Assembly (NCBI RefSeq): GCF_902805925.1
Contig: NZ_CADCUP010000102.1
Location: 1 to 35,967 of the forward strand
Reading direction: 5' to 3'
DNA from: an uncultured Nocardioides sp.
GTDB lineage: Bacteria; Actinomycetota; Actinomycetes; Propionibacteriales; Nocardioidaceae
DNA: 35,967 nt
Both the position numbers and the translations under genes were made by a program. The notes under the pieces are model-generated. The model was given only the letters and a program-made list of their open reading frames with translations, ran no database searches and was not told the origin of the DNA. Of this stretch, positions 1-6,955 are shown in pieces. Within the stretch, counting starts at the first letter, position 1; each line of letters opens with the position of its first letter.

Positions 1-1
1 C

Positions 2-283
2 GAGATGACCGTCGACCTCTCCCGGGTCGAGGACGCCGAGGCGCTCGACGGCCGCACCATCACCGTCGAGGGCGGGGTCGGCCGGATCGAGGTCATCGTG
101 CCCGACGACGTGGACGTCGTCGCCAGCGGCGACGTCGACGGCCCCGGCTCGGTCGAGGTCTTCGGCGACGAGAACGGCGGCATCGACATCTACGGCAGCG
201 GCAGCCGCAGCGCCGGCACGGACCGACCCAGCATCACGATCGACGCCAACCTCGGCGTCGGCGAGATCATCATCTCCCAGTGA
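2..283 (+). CDS. LiaF-like C-terminal domain protein (5' end outside window)
   Basis: The open frame runs in from the left edge, so only the last 93 residues are visible. They are acidic and show the regular short beta-strand pattern (TITVEGGVGRIEVIVP, then SITIDANLGVGEIIIS) of the C-terminal domain of LiaF/VraT-like 'cell wall-active antibiotic response' proteins, which in actinobacteria is often joined to an N-terminal PspC and membrane region. That N-terminal part would lie upstream. The stop codon is followed directly by the next gene, whose ribosome site (GAGGA) begins at this stop, and a stand-alone PspC gene follows, so these three genes probably form an envelope-stress operon. Family assignment rests on pattern alone. 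An internal ATG at 5 is in frame but is unlikely to be the true start. Confidence 0.6.
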   Translation, partial: EMTVDLSRVEDAEALDGRTITVEGGVGRIEVIVPDDVDVVASGDVDGPGSVEVFGDENGGIDIYGSGSRSAGTDRPSITIDANLGVGEIIISQ

Positions 284-293
284 GGACACGACC

Positions 294-632
294 ATGAGCA
301 CCGAGCTGAACCCGCCCGACGAGAGCGGCCGCCACCCCATCAACGTCGGCCACCTCGTGATGGGCATCGCCTTCCTCGGCCTGGTCGGGGTCTGGGCCGC
401 CATCGAGGCCGACGTCATCGGCGACGGCGACATCCGCTGGCTGGTGCCCGTGCCGTGGGTGCTCGCCGGGCTCGCCGGGCTGCTGGCCATCGGGCTCGGC
501 GGGCGCCGCCAGCAGGCCGCCGACCACGCCGCCCCGAGCCCGCACCACGAGGCGTACGCCGCGCCGTACCCCGCACCCCACGACGACACCACCGTCATCC
601 CCACCGACACGAACCAGGAGCAGGACCGATGA
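294..632 (+). CDS. Small two-helix membrane protein, unknown function
   Basis: This is a 112-residue protein with two likely membrane helices (about residues 21-37 and 49-68), a short acidic stretch between them, and a hydrophilic tail rich in His, Ala, Pro and Tyr. I do not recognise a named family. A GAGGA sequence right at the previous gene's stop, 8 nt before the ATG, serves as the ribosome site. The stop overlaps the next start (ATGA), so translation is probably coupled to the PspC gene. Context, between a LiaF-like protein and a PspC protein, suggests a role at the cell envelope; this is inference. Confidence 0.7.
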   Translation: MSTELNPPDESGRHPINVGHLVMGIAFLGLVGVWAAIEADVIGDGDIRWLVPVPWVLAGLAGLLAIGLGGRRQQAADHAAPSPHHEAYAAPYPAPHDDTTVIPTDTNQEQDR

Positions 633-841
633 GCGAGCACGCACCCCACACCGTGTCCCCGCGCCGCCTGCGGCGCAGCCGCGAGAACAGGATGGTCGCC
701 GGCGTCTGCGGCGGCCTCGCCCGCCACCTCGGGGTCGACCCGAAGTGGGTCCGGCTGCTGACCGTGCTCGGCGTGGTCCTGGGCCTCGGCTCCGTGGCGG
801 TGCTCTACCTCGTGGCGTGGGTGGTCATCCCGCAGGACTGA
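629..841 (+). CDS. Stand-alone PspC domain protein
   Basis: This is a 70-residue protein made almost entirely of one PspC domain. After a basic N-terminus (PRRLRRSREN) come the family signature MVAGVCGGLA, the segment HLGVDPKWVR and one hydrophobic helix (about residues 43-67) ending VVIPQD. PspC proteins are membrane sensors or effectors of envelope stress. The start is set by the ATGA overlap with the upstream gene; an upstream in-frame extension through that gene is not credible. It is the last gene of the three-gene run and converges on the GDPD gene whose stop lies 26 nt away. Confidence 0.85.
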   Translation: MSEHAPHTVSPRRLRRSRENRMVAGVCGGLARHLGVDPKWVRLLTVLGVVLGLGSVAVLYLVAWVVIPQD

Positions 842-870
842 GCCGGGGGACGACCGTCGGCCGCGCTCAG
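838..870. terminator. Weak inverted repeat between convergent genes
   Basis: CTGAGC (838-843) and GCTCAG (865-870) form a 6-bp inverted repeat that contains both stop codons of the convergent PspC and GDPD genes. It could act as a weak two-way terminator, but the stem is short and the loop is long. Confidence 0.3.
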
Positions 871-1994
871 CGGGCCCACACCACGATGTCGGGCTGGTCG
901 GTGAAGATCCCGTCGACGCCGGCGGCGACGAAGGCCCGCGTCTCCGCGGCCAGGTCACCGAGCGCGTCGGGGTCGGTGCCGCGGCGGAAGTTGGTGGCCA
1001 TGAACTGGTTCTCCGCCCGCAGCGTCCACACGTGCACGAACAGGTCCCGGGCGTGGGCGTCGCCCACCAGCGCGCTCGGCGCCGTGGTGGCCCCGGCGGC
1101 GTTGCGGGGCAGCACCCAGTCCTTGTGGGCGCCCACGCCGTCGGCGTACTGCGCGATGCGGGTGAGGCCGGCGGGCGTGGTGAGGTCGCGGTACGTCGTC
1201 GGGTCGCCCGCGGCGACCAGGTCGTACGGCGCGCCGGTGGCGTCGAGCAGCTGGGCGAGAGGCGCCCGGGTCATCGCGTCGAGGTCGCGCAGGTTGCTGG
1301 TCTCGAACGACTGCAGGATCACCGGCGCCTTCCTCCGATCCAGGTGGAAGCGCTTGAGCGAGGCGACGAGCGGCTCCTCCATGGACAGGCCGATGGAGTC
1401 GAAGTACGTCGGGTGCTTGGTCTCGGGGTAGACGCCGATGCGGCGCTTGGCCCGCTTCGACTCCGCCGCCACCAGGGCCAGCACCTCGTCGAGCGTCGGC
1501 ACCTCGAACTTGCCGTCGAAGCGGGTGTTGCCGGGGCGCACCAGCGGCAGGCGCTCCTTGGCGCGCAGGGTCTTGAGCTCGGCGAGGGTGAAGTCCTCGG
1601 TGAACCAGCCGGTGACCTGGCGTCCGTCGATGGTCTTGGTGGTGCGGCGGTCGGCGAACTCCGGGTGGGAGCCGACGTCGGTGGTGCCGCCGATCTCGTT
1701 CTCGTGGCGGGCGACGAGCACGCCGTCCTTGGTGGGGACCAGGTCGGGCTCCACGTAGTCGGCGCCCATCGCGATGGCCAGGCGGTAGGCCTCCAGCGTG
1801 TGCTCGGGGCGGTAGCCGGAGGCGCCGCGGTGGGCGATCACTGTGGTGACGCCGGTCTTGTCGTGCCCGTGGCCCTGCCTGTCGGCGGCCTGCCTGTCGG
1901 CGGCCTGCGCGGGGGCGGTGACGGCCACCGAGGCGGTCAGCACGGCGCCGGAGACGAGGGTGGAGAGGGCGAGGAGGGAGGTCCGAGGTGTCAT
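867..1994 (-). CDS. glpQ: Secreted glycerophosphodiester phosphodiesterase (GlpQ type)
   Basis: This 375-residue enzyme hydrolyses glycerophosphodiesters to glycerol 3-phosphate and an alcohol. The N-terminus is a signal peptide (hydrophobic residues 6-25, likely cleavage after AQA at residue 31), so it acts outside the membrane. The catalytic set is visible: HRGASG with His55, the metal-binding E-x-D in YVEPDL, the second His in ARHENE, the Glu in YPETKH, and the C-terminal GVDGIFTDQPD. The ATG is preceded by GGTGAGG. Just after the cleavage site a 15-nt unit is repeated in tandem, giving RQAAD twice. The next gene on the same strand is a close paralogue, so this is a tandem duplication with different localisation. 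The family is sure; the exact substrate is not. Confidence 0.92.
   Translation of the reverse strand: MTPRTSLLALSTLVSGAVLTASVAVTAPAQAADRQAADRQGHGHDKTGVTTVIAHRGASGYRPEHTLEAYRLAIAMGADYVEPDLVPTKDGVLVARHENEIGGTTDVGSHPEFADRRTTKTIDGRQVTGWFTEDFTLAELKTLRAKERLPLVRPGNTRFDGKFEVPTLDEVLALVAAESKRAKRRIGVYPETKHPTYFDSIGLSMEEPLVASLKRFHLDRRKAPVILQSFETSNLRDLDAMTRAPLAQLLDATGAPYDLVAAGDPTTYRDLTTPAGLTRIAQYADGVGAHKDWVLPRNAAGATTAPSALVGDAHARDLFVHVWTLRAENQFMATNFRRGTDPDALGDLAAETRAFVAAGVDGIFTDQPDIVVWAR
1874..1903. repeat. Two tandem 15-nt units inside the secreted GDPD gene
   Basis: The unit CCTGCCTGTCGGCGG occurs at 1874-1888 and again, identical, at 1889-1903, followed by a partial CCTGC. It is in frame and adds five residues in the linker between signal peptide and catalytic domain, so length change here should be tolerated. 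Confidence 0.9.
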
Positions 1995-2080
1995 GCGGAC
2001 ACCTCACCCAGGGCAGGTGGACAGGCGAGCGCGTGCCAGGTGAACGCCGTACGGCGACCGCGCGAACTCAGGAGGCGGAC

Positions 2081-3142
2081 TCAGGAGGCGGGCCGGGTCG
2101 CGGAGACCACCGGCAGCACCAGGTCGGGGTGGTCGGTGATGATCCCGTCGACCCCGGCGTCGAGGTGGGCCTGCGCCTCGGCCGCGAGGTGTCCGTGGTC
2201 GCGCCGGTGGCCGGGGCCGCGGAAGTCGGCGGGCAGGTAGGCGTTCTCGGCTCGCAGGGTCCACACGTGCACGGTCAGCCACCGCCGGTGGGCGTCGCGC
2301 ACCAGCGTCGAGGGCCGGCCGGTGCGACCCTCCCGGTCGCGCGGGAGCACGAGGCCCTTCATCACGCCCAGCCCGTCGGCGTACTCGTCGATGTCCGCGA
2401 GGCCGTCGGGGCTCAGCAGGTCCGCGAAGGTACGGCGGTCGCCCACCGCCGCCAGGTCGGCCGGCCGCTCGCGGCGCCGGCCGACGAGCTGCACCACCGG
2501 CAGCCGGACCTCGGGGGCGAGGCGGCGCAGGATCGTTGTCTCGAACGACATGATCGTCACCCGGGAGCGCGGGTGGTCCAGGCCGTGGCGGGCGAGGTCG
2601 TCGAGCAGCGGCCGGTCGAGCGGCAGCCCGAGCGCGTCGAAGTACGCCGCGTGCTTGAGCTCCACCATGACCCCGACGCCGACGCCGCGGCGCACGGACT
2701 CGGCCTGCACCATCGCGAACACCTCGCCGAGCGTGGGGACGCCCTCGCAGCGGTCGTACTCGGTGTTGGCGGGGCGCAGCCGGGGCAGCCGCTCGCGCGT
2801 GGTGAGCTGCTTGAGCTCCACGAGGGTGAAGTCCTCGGTGAACCAGCCGGTGACGACGTGGCCGTCGACCACCTTGGTGGTGCGCCGGTCGGCGAAGCGC
2901 GGGTGGTCGGCGACGTCGGTGGTCGCGCTGATCTCGTTCTCGTGGCGCGCGACGAGCACGCCGTCGCGGGTGACGACGACGTCGAGCTCGATGTCGTCGA
3001 CGCCCATCCGGATCGCCGTGCGGTAGGCGTCGAGGGTGTGCTCGGGGCGGTGCCCGGACGCGCCGCGGTGGGCGACGACCGCGGGCGTCACCACCAGGCT
3101 GGGCTCGCGGGCGGTGGACCGGGCGAGCTCGGTGAGGGTCAC
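2081..3142 (-). CDS. Glycerophosphodiester phosphodiesterase, cytosolic paralogue
   Basis: This second GDPD has 353 residues from a GTG start at 3142. It shares long identical stretches with the neighbour at 867-1994 (DGVLVARHENEI, FADRRTTK, VTGWFTEDFTL). The catalytic residues are present: HRGASG, E-x-D in IELDV, ARHENE, VELKH, and GVDGIITDHPD. Unlike the neighbour it begins TLTELARSTAREPS with no signal peptide, so it probably acts in the cytosol. The GTG at 3142 is chosen because a -10-like CACGCT lies 6 nt before it, as in other leaderless genes here; a GTG at 3169 is also in frame, and the frame stays open further upstream without homology. Its promoter is divergent from the deacylase gene at 3209. 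Confidence 0.88.
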   Translation of the reverse strand: MTLTELARSTAREPSLVVTPAVVAHRGASGHRPEHTLDAYRTAIRMGVDDIELDVVVTRDGVLVARHENEISATTDVADHPRFADRRTTKVVDGHVVTGWFTEDFTLVELKQLTTRERLPRLRPANTEYDRCEGVPTLGEVFAMVQAESVRRGVGVGVMVELKHAAYFDALGLPLDRPLLDDLARHGLDHPRSRVTIMSFETTILRRLAPEVRLPVVQLVGRRRERPADLAAVGDRRTFADLLSPDGLADIDEYADGLGVMKGLVLPRDREGRTGRPSTLVRDAHRRWLTVHVWTLRAENAYLPADFRGPGHRRDHGHLAAEAQAHLDAGVDGIITDHPDLVLPVVSATRPAS

Positions 3143-3208
3143 CGGGCCAGCGTGCGAGCCGACGGCCACCGGGCGGTGACGGCGACGTGAATGGGCGATG
3201 ATGAGGCG

Positions 3209-3757
3209 ATGACGTCGACCACGCCGGCCCTCGGCTCCGTGACCACCGTCCCCGCGCTCGAGCGCACCGACCTCCTCGCCTCCCCGGTCGTCGCCGGCCT
3301 CACCGGCTGGCCGCACGCGAGCGAGGTGGGCGTGTTCGAGATCGACCCGGCCCTGGCCGACACCGCCGCGTGCAGCGCGGCCTACGACCTGCCGCTCACG
3401 GCCGGCGCCAACTGCGTCGTGGTCTCCGGGCGCCGCGGCGGCGAGGAGCGGGTCGCCGCCTGCGTGGTGCGCGCCGACACCCGCGCCGACGTGAACTCGC
3501 TGGTCAAGCGGCTCCTCGACGTGCGGAAGGCGTCGTTCCTCGACATGGACCGTGCGGTCGCCGGGTCGGGCATGGAGCACGGCGGCATCACGCCGATCGG
3601 CCTGCCCGAGGGGTGGCGGGTGCTCGTCGACGCAGCCGTCCTCGACCTCGACGTGGCGGTCATCGGGTCGGGAGTCCGTCGCTCCAAGCTGCTGCTGCCC
3701 GGCCGGCTGGTCGGGATGCTGCCCGGCGCGGAGGTCGTCGACGGGCTGGGCCGCTGA
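3209..3757 (+). CDS. YbaK/EbsC family aminoacyl-tRNA deacylase
   Basis: This 182-residue protein matches the YbaK/EbsC (ProX-like) editing family, which clears mischarged aminoacyl-tRNA such as Cys-tRNA(Pro) in trans. The match lies in VNSLVKRLLDVRKASFLD, GMEHGGITPIGLP and the end GSGVRRSKLLLPG. I cannot assign the tRNA substrate. An ATG at 3191 is also in frame, six codons upstream, but the hexamer GATGAT (3197-3202) sits 6 nt before the ATG at 3209, the spacing expected for a leaderless transcript, so 3209 is preferred. The gene converges on the GH32 gene with only three bases between the stop codons. Confidence 0.85.
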   Translation: MTSTTPALGSVTTVPALERTDLLASPVVAGLTGWPHASEVGVFEIDPALADTAACSAAYDLPLTAGANCVVVSGRRGGEERVAACVVRADTRADVNSLVKRLLDVRKASFLDMDRAVAGSGMEHGGITPIGLPEGWRVLVDAAVLDLDVAVIGSGVRRSKLLLPGRLVGMLPGAEVVDGLGR

Positions 3758-3760
3758 GGC

Positions 3761-5257
3761 TCAGCGCCAGCCGGCCGGGTGGAGCGGCGTGACGACCAGG
3801 CTCTCCAGCACCGCCGTGCCGCCGCGCGCCCACGCGCCGATGCGGTCGGCACCCGGCGCCGGGAAGACCAGGTCGGTGACGGTCACCAGGCCGCCGTCGG
3901 CGAACACCTCGACCGACGACCGGTCGACGTACACCCGGATCGCGAGTGCGCCCCCGACCAGGGGCACGGGCACCCGCTCGACCGAGGCGAAGACGTCGGA
4001 GAACCCGACGTCGCCGGAGTGCCGGCGGTCGACGACGAGCTGCCCGGCCGCGACGTCGTAGCCGATCGTCGTGGCGTGCTCGTGGTCGCCCAGCACGCTG
4101 ATGCCCGCGGCCCCGGCGGCGCCCGGCCGGATCACCGCGTCCACCTGCACCGCGTCGCCGCGCACAGGCAGGGCGGTGCGCCCCTCCGGAAGCGTCCGCC
4201 GCCCCAGCGTGAGGGCGGCGGCATGGTCGCGGAGCCCCTCGATCTCGTCGACGACGCGCTGCCGCAGGCGCGGCCCGCGCGGCGTGGGCACCAGCTCCAC
4301 CTCGCGGGGCAGCGTCATCGCTCCGCGCCACCCCCCGGTGGGCAGCTGCTCGGCGTAGTCCCAGTTGCTCATCCAGCCGATCATCACCCGGCGCCCCTCG
4401 GCGACCCCGCTGAACGACACCGCCGCGTAGTGGTCGCGGCCCCAGTCGAGCCAGTCGTGGCCGCCGAGCCCCGGCCCGGTGGAGTCCTCGGTGGTGAAGG
4501 TCGTCCCGTCGAAGTCGCCGACGAAGTACTCCGCGCCGCTCCCGCCGGCCACCGCGCCGGGGTTGAGGCTGACGACGAGCACCCACCGCTCGGCGCCGCT
4601 CGCGCCGTCCAGCGGCAGCGAGAAGAGGTCGGGGCACTCCCACACGACCTCGGCCCGGTGCGGGTTGTCGAACGAGCTGAGGTGCTCCCACGTCAGGAGG
4701 TCGTCGCTGCGGTGCAGCACCACCTGCTGGTGCACCGCCTCGACGGCCACCATCACCCAGTAGTCGCCGGCGGGGCCGTCGTAGCGGAACACCTTGGGGT
4801 CGCGGAAGTCGGCCGAGGCCCGGTCGAGCACCGGGTTGTCGGCGTACGGCGTCCAGGTCTGGCCGCCGTCGGCGCTCCAGGCGATCGACTGCGACTGGTG
4901 GCCGGCGTGCGTGCGGTGGGCGGGCGTCCAGGCGCTCGTGTAGACCGCGACCAGGGGCGGGTCGGCGGCCGTGCCGAGCCCGGAGGTGTTGTCGACGTCG
5001 AGCACGACCGAGCCGGAGAAGACGTGCTCGACCGGGGTGTGCCGCAGGGCGAGCGGCTGCTCCTCCCACCGGAGCAGGTCGGGCGAGGTGGCGTGGCCCC
5101 AGCTCATGTTGCCCCACGAGGTGCCCTCGGGGTTGTGCTGGAAGTACAGGTGCCAGACCCCGTCGTGGTGCACCAGGCCGTTGGGGTCGTTGATCCAGTT
5201 GCGGCGCGCGGTGAAGTGCAGCAGCGGGCGGTGGGGGCCGTCGCCGGGGTCGGGCAC
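3761..5257 (-). CDS. Glycoside hydrolase family 32 beta-fructosidase
   Basis: This 498-residue protein has the complete GH32 layout: a five-bladed propeller followed by a C-terminal beta-sandwich. The nucleophile motif WINDPNG is at residues 21-27 (Asp24), the RDP motif at 152-154 in FRDPKVF, and the acid/base Glu207 in ECPDLF. The sandwich ends with IRVYVDRSSVEVFADGG. There is no signal peptide, so it should cleave beta-fructosides (sucrose, sucrose 6-phosphate or imported fructooligosaccharides) inside the cell. The substrate cannot be read from sequence. The GTG start is 6 nt from a TAGGAT -10 box, pointing to a leaderless mRNA. It is divergent from galactokinase, but no sugar transporter or regulator is adjacent. 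Confidence 0.93.
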   Translation of the reverse strand: MPDPGDGPHRPLLHFTARRNWINDPNGLVHHDGVWHLYFQHNPEGTSWGNMSWGHATSPDLLRWEEQPLALRHTPVEHVFSGSVVLDVDNTSGLGTAADPPLVAVYTSAWTPAHRTHAGHQSQSIAWSADGGQTWTPYADNPVLDRASADFRDPKVFRYDGPAGDYWVMVAVEAVHQQVVLHRSDDLLTWEHLSSFDNPHRAEVVWECPDLFSLPLDGASGAERWVLVVSLNPGAVAGGSGAEYFVGDFDGTTFTTEDSTGPGLGGHDWLDWGRDHYAAVSFSGVAEGRRVMIGWMSNWDYAEQLPTGGWRGAMTLPREVELVPTPRGPRLRQRVVDEIEGLRDHAAALTLGRRTLPEGRTALPVRGDAVQVDAVIRPGAAGAAGISVLGDHEHATTIGYDVAAGQLVVDRRHSGDVGFSDVFASVERVPVPLVGGALAIRVYVDRSSVEVFADGGLVTVTDLVFPAPGADRIGAWARGGTAVLESLVVTPLHPAGWR

Positions 5258-5263
5258 CCCCGG

Positions 5264-5285
5264 ATCCTAGGGCCTGCCCTAGATT
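5264..5285. promoter_or_regulatory. Divergent leaderless promoters of GH32 and galK
   Basis: The 36 bp between the two start codons hold two -10 boxes. TAGGAT reads on the minus strand (complement at 5264-5269), 6 nt before the GH32 GTG. TAGATT reads on the plus strand (5280-5285), 8 nt before the galK ATG. Each promoter's -35 region must overlap the other gene's start region, so the two probably compete for polymerase. Confidence 0.6.
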
Positions 5286-5293
5286 GGTCGACC

Positions 5294-6391
5294 ATGAGCA
5301 CCGCAGGCACTTGGTCGGCTCCCGGGCGGGTCAACCTCATCGGCGACCACACCGACTACAACGGCGGCTTCGCGCTGCCCTTCGCGCTGCCGCAGCGCAC
5401 CACCGTGACCGCGACCCGGCGTGAGGACCGCACGGTCGTGGCCCGGTCGGTCGGGCAGGAGGAGCCCGTCGAGTTCGAGGTGCCGGGCTCGGCCGGCGCC
5501 GTGACCGGCTGGGGCGCCTACGTCGCGGGGGTGGCATGGGCCCTCGCGGAGGCGGGCATCGAGGTGCCGGGCGCCGAGCTGGCGATCGAGAGCGACGTGC
5601 CGCTGGGCGCCGGCCTCTCCTCGTCGCACTCGCTCGAGTGCTCGGTGGGGCTGGCCCTCACCGGCCTGGCCGGCGTCGACATCGACCGCACCGAGCTCGC
5701 CCGCATCGTGCAGCGCGCGGAGAACGAGTACGCCGGCTCGCCGACCGGCCTGCTCGACCAGATGGCGATCCTGCACTCCCGTGAGCACCACCTGAGCTTC
5801 TTCGACGCCCGCGCCCTCACCGTCGAGCCGGTCGCCTGCGACCCCGGCGCCGACGGCCTGGAGCTGCTCGTCATCGACTCGAACGCGCCGCACGAGCTGG
5901 TCGACGGGGCGTACGCCGCCCGCCGGACCGCCTGCGAGGCGGCTGCCGCCCGGCTCGGTGTCGAGACGCTGCGCGAGGTCGACGACGTCGACGCGGCGCT
6001 CGAGGCGCTGGCCGACGACCCCGAGACGCAGCGCCGGGCCCGGCACGTCCTGACCGAGAACCAGCGGGTGCTCGACGCGGTCGCCCTGGTGCGCGCCGGC
6101 CGGCTGCCCGAGATCGGCACCCTGCTGACCCAGTCGCACGTCTCGATGCGCGACGACTTCGAGAACTCCGTGCCCACGGTCGACCTGATCGTGGAGAAGG
6201 CGGTCGAGGCGGGCGCCCTGGGTGCTCGGATGACCGGTGGCGGGTTCGGTGGATCGGTGATCGCCCTCGTGCCGGCCGAGCGGCGCTCCGCGGTCGAGCG
6301 GGCCGTGACCACCTCCGCCCTCGGCGCCGGCTACGCGGGGCCGTCGTACCTCGCGGTCGAGCCGTCGCCGGGCGCCGGTCGCGACGTGTGA
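5294..6391 (+). CDS. galK: Galactokinase
   Basis: This 365-residue GHMP kinase phosphorylates galactose at C1 with ATP, the first committed Leloir step. The galactokinase signature GRVNLIGDHTDYNGG is at residues 11-25, the ATP-binding loop PLGAGLSSS at 103-111, the catalytic Asp155 in TGLLDQM, and the third motif MTGGGFGGS near the C-terminus. Two substitutions stand out: Asp18 replaces the usual Glu of GEHTDYN, and His112 follows the SSS where Ala is common. The ATG at 5294 follows a TAGATT -10 box by 8 nt, so the mRNA is probably leaderless. No galT or galE is nearby, and the gene is divergent from a GH32 enzyme. Confidence 0.93.
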   Translation: MSTAGTWSAPGRVNLIGDHTDYNGGFALPFALPQRTTVTATRREDRTVVARSVGQEEPVEFEVPGSAGAVTGWGAYVAGVAWALAEAGIEVPGAELAIESDVPLGAGLSSSHSLECSVGLALTGLAGVDIDRTELARIVQRAENEYAGSPTGLLDQMAILHSREHHLSFFDARALTVEPVACDPGADGLELLVIDSNAPHELVDGAYAARRTACEAAAARLGVETLREVDDVDAALEALADDPETQRRARHVLTENQRVLDAVALVRAGRLPEIGTLLTQSHVSMRDDFENSVPTVDLIVEKAVEAGALGARMTGGGFGGSVIALVPAERRSAVERAVTTSALGAGYAGPSYLAVEPSPGAGRDV

Positions 6392-6425
6392 CGCAGGTCG
6401 CCCTCGGCCGGGGTGCCGCGACTGA

Positions 6426-6462
6426 TTGAACGTTTCCTGAGAGGTCACTGAGAGGAGTTCAA
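6426..6462. promoter_or_regulatory. Direct and inverted repeats upstream of small membrane protein
   Basis: CTGAGAGG occurs at 6437-6444 and 6448-6455, an 11-bp period that places both copies on the same helix face. They lie between TTGAAC (6426-6431) and GTTCAA (6457-6462), which form an inverted pair. The stretch is less GC-rich than its surroundings and lies 59-95 nt upstream of the ATG at 6521, so it is a candidate promoter or operator. No known consensus is matched. Confidence 0.4.
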
Positions 6463-6520
6463 CGATCCTCCACGGCCGTCAGGCAACGACGGTCCCACCT
6501 CACCAAGGAGCTGTACCCCC

Positions 6521-6811
6521 ATGGCGAACACCGCCCACACCACCACCGGCGCCCACGACCGCATCCGTCGCGTCAGCACCGAGACCAAGGCGTCGTTCAA
6601 GACCACGGAGCTGATCGCGTACGTCGTCGTGGCACTCGCCGTGCTCGTCGCCGCCGCGCTCACCGACACCAGCGACTTCGGCACCCAGGAGGCGTGGTTC
6701 TACGTCACGCTGCTCACCATCGGCTACATGGTCAGCCGCGGCCTGGCCAAGTCCGGCAGCCGCGACTTCTACGACGACGACTCGGCCGCGCGCAGCAACC
6801 GCGACCACTGA
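6521..6811 (+). CDS. Small two-helix membrane protein, unknown function
   Basis: This 96-residue protein has a basic N-terminus, two likely membrane helices (about residues 31-47 and 58-73) joined by a short loop TDTSDFGTQEAW, and a charged tail (RDFYDDDSAARSNRDH). I do not recognise a family. An AAGGAG site at 6505-6510 lies 10 nt before the ATG, one of the clearest Shine-Dalgarno sites in the window and unlike the leaderless neighbours. Its own upstream repeats and downstream terminator suggest a separately controlled and possibly abundant single-gene transcript; that is inference. Confidence 0.75.
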   Translation: MANTAHTTTGAHDRIRRVSTETKASFKTTELIAYVVVALAVLVAAALTDTSDFGTQEAWFYVTLLTIGYMVSRGLAKSGSRDFYDDDSAARSNRDH

Positions 6812-6844
6812 TCGGTCGGGCTCCGGCCCGCATCGCTGCACCCA

Positions 6845-6877
6845 GACCACCCCGGCGCCCCAGGTGCCGGGGTGGTC
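6845..6877. terminator. Hairpin terminator after small membrane protein
   Basis: GACCACCCCGGC (6845-6856) and GCCGGGGTGGTC (6866-6877) form a perfect 12-bp stem with a 9-nt loop, 34 nt after the stop at 6811. There is no T run, as is common in high-GC actinobacteria. Confidence 0.7.
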
Positions 6878-6942
6878 CTGCGTCGTGGGGAGGCGTGCGT
6901 CACGTCCACGCAATTCGAGTGGCCTCGCAGCGGTCGGGTACG

Positions 6943-6948
6943 TAGCGT
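6943..6948 (+). promoter_or_regulatory. -10 box of the ABC exporter operon
   Basis: TAGCGT lies exactly 7 nt before the GTG at 6956, fitting a leaderless mRNA and supporting that start over upstream in-frame codons. No clear -35 hexamer is visible. Confidence 0.5.
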
Positions 6949-6955
6949 TCGCCGG

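Noticed and set aside
3191..3208. Upstream ATG for the YbaK-like gene
   Set aside because: It adds six non-conserved residues (MGDDEA) and would remove the likely -10 box GATGAT from the non-coding side.
3779..6391. Very long open frame (870 codons) on the plus strand across the GH32 gene
   Set aside because: Only its last 365 codons (galK) resemble a protein; the rest is the antisense of GH32 and open because of high third-position GC.
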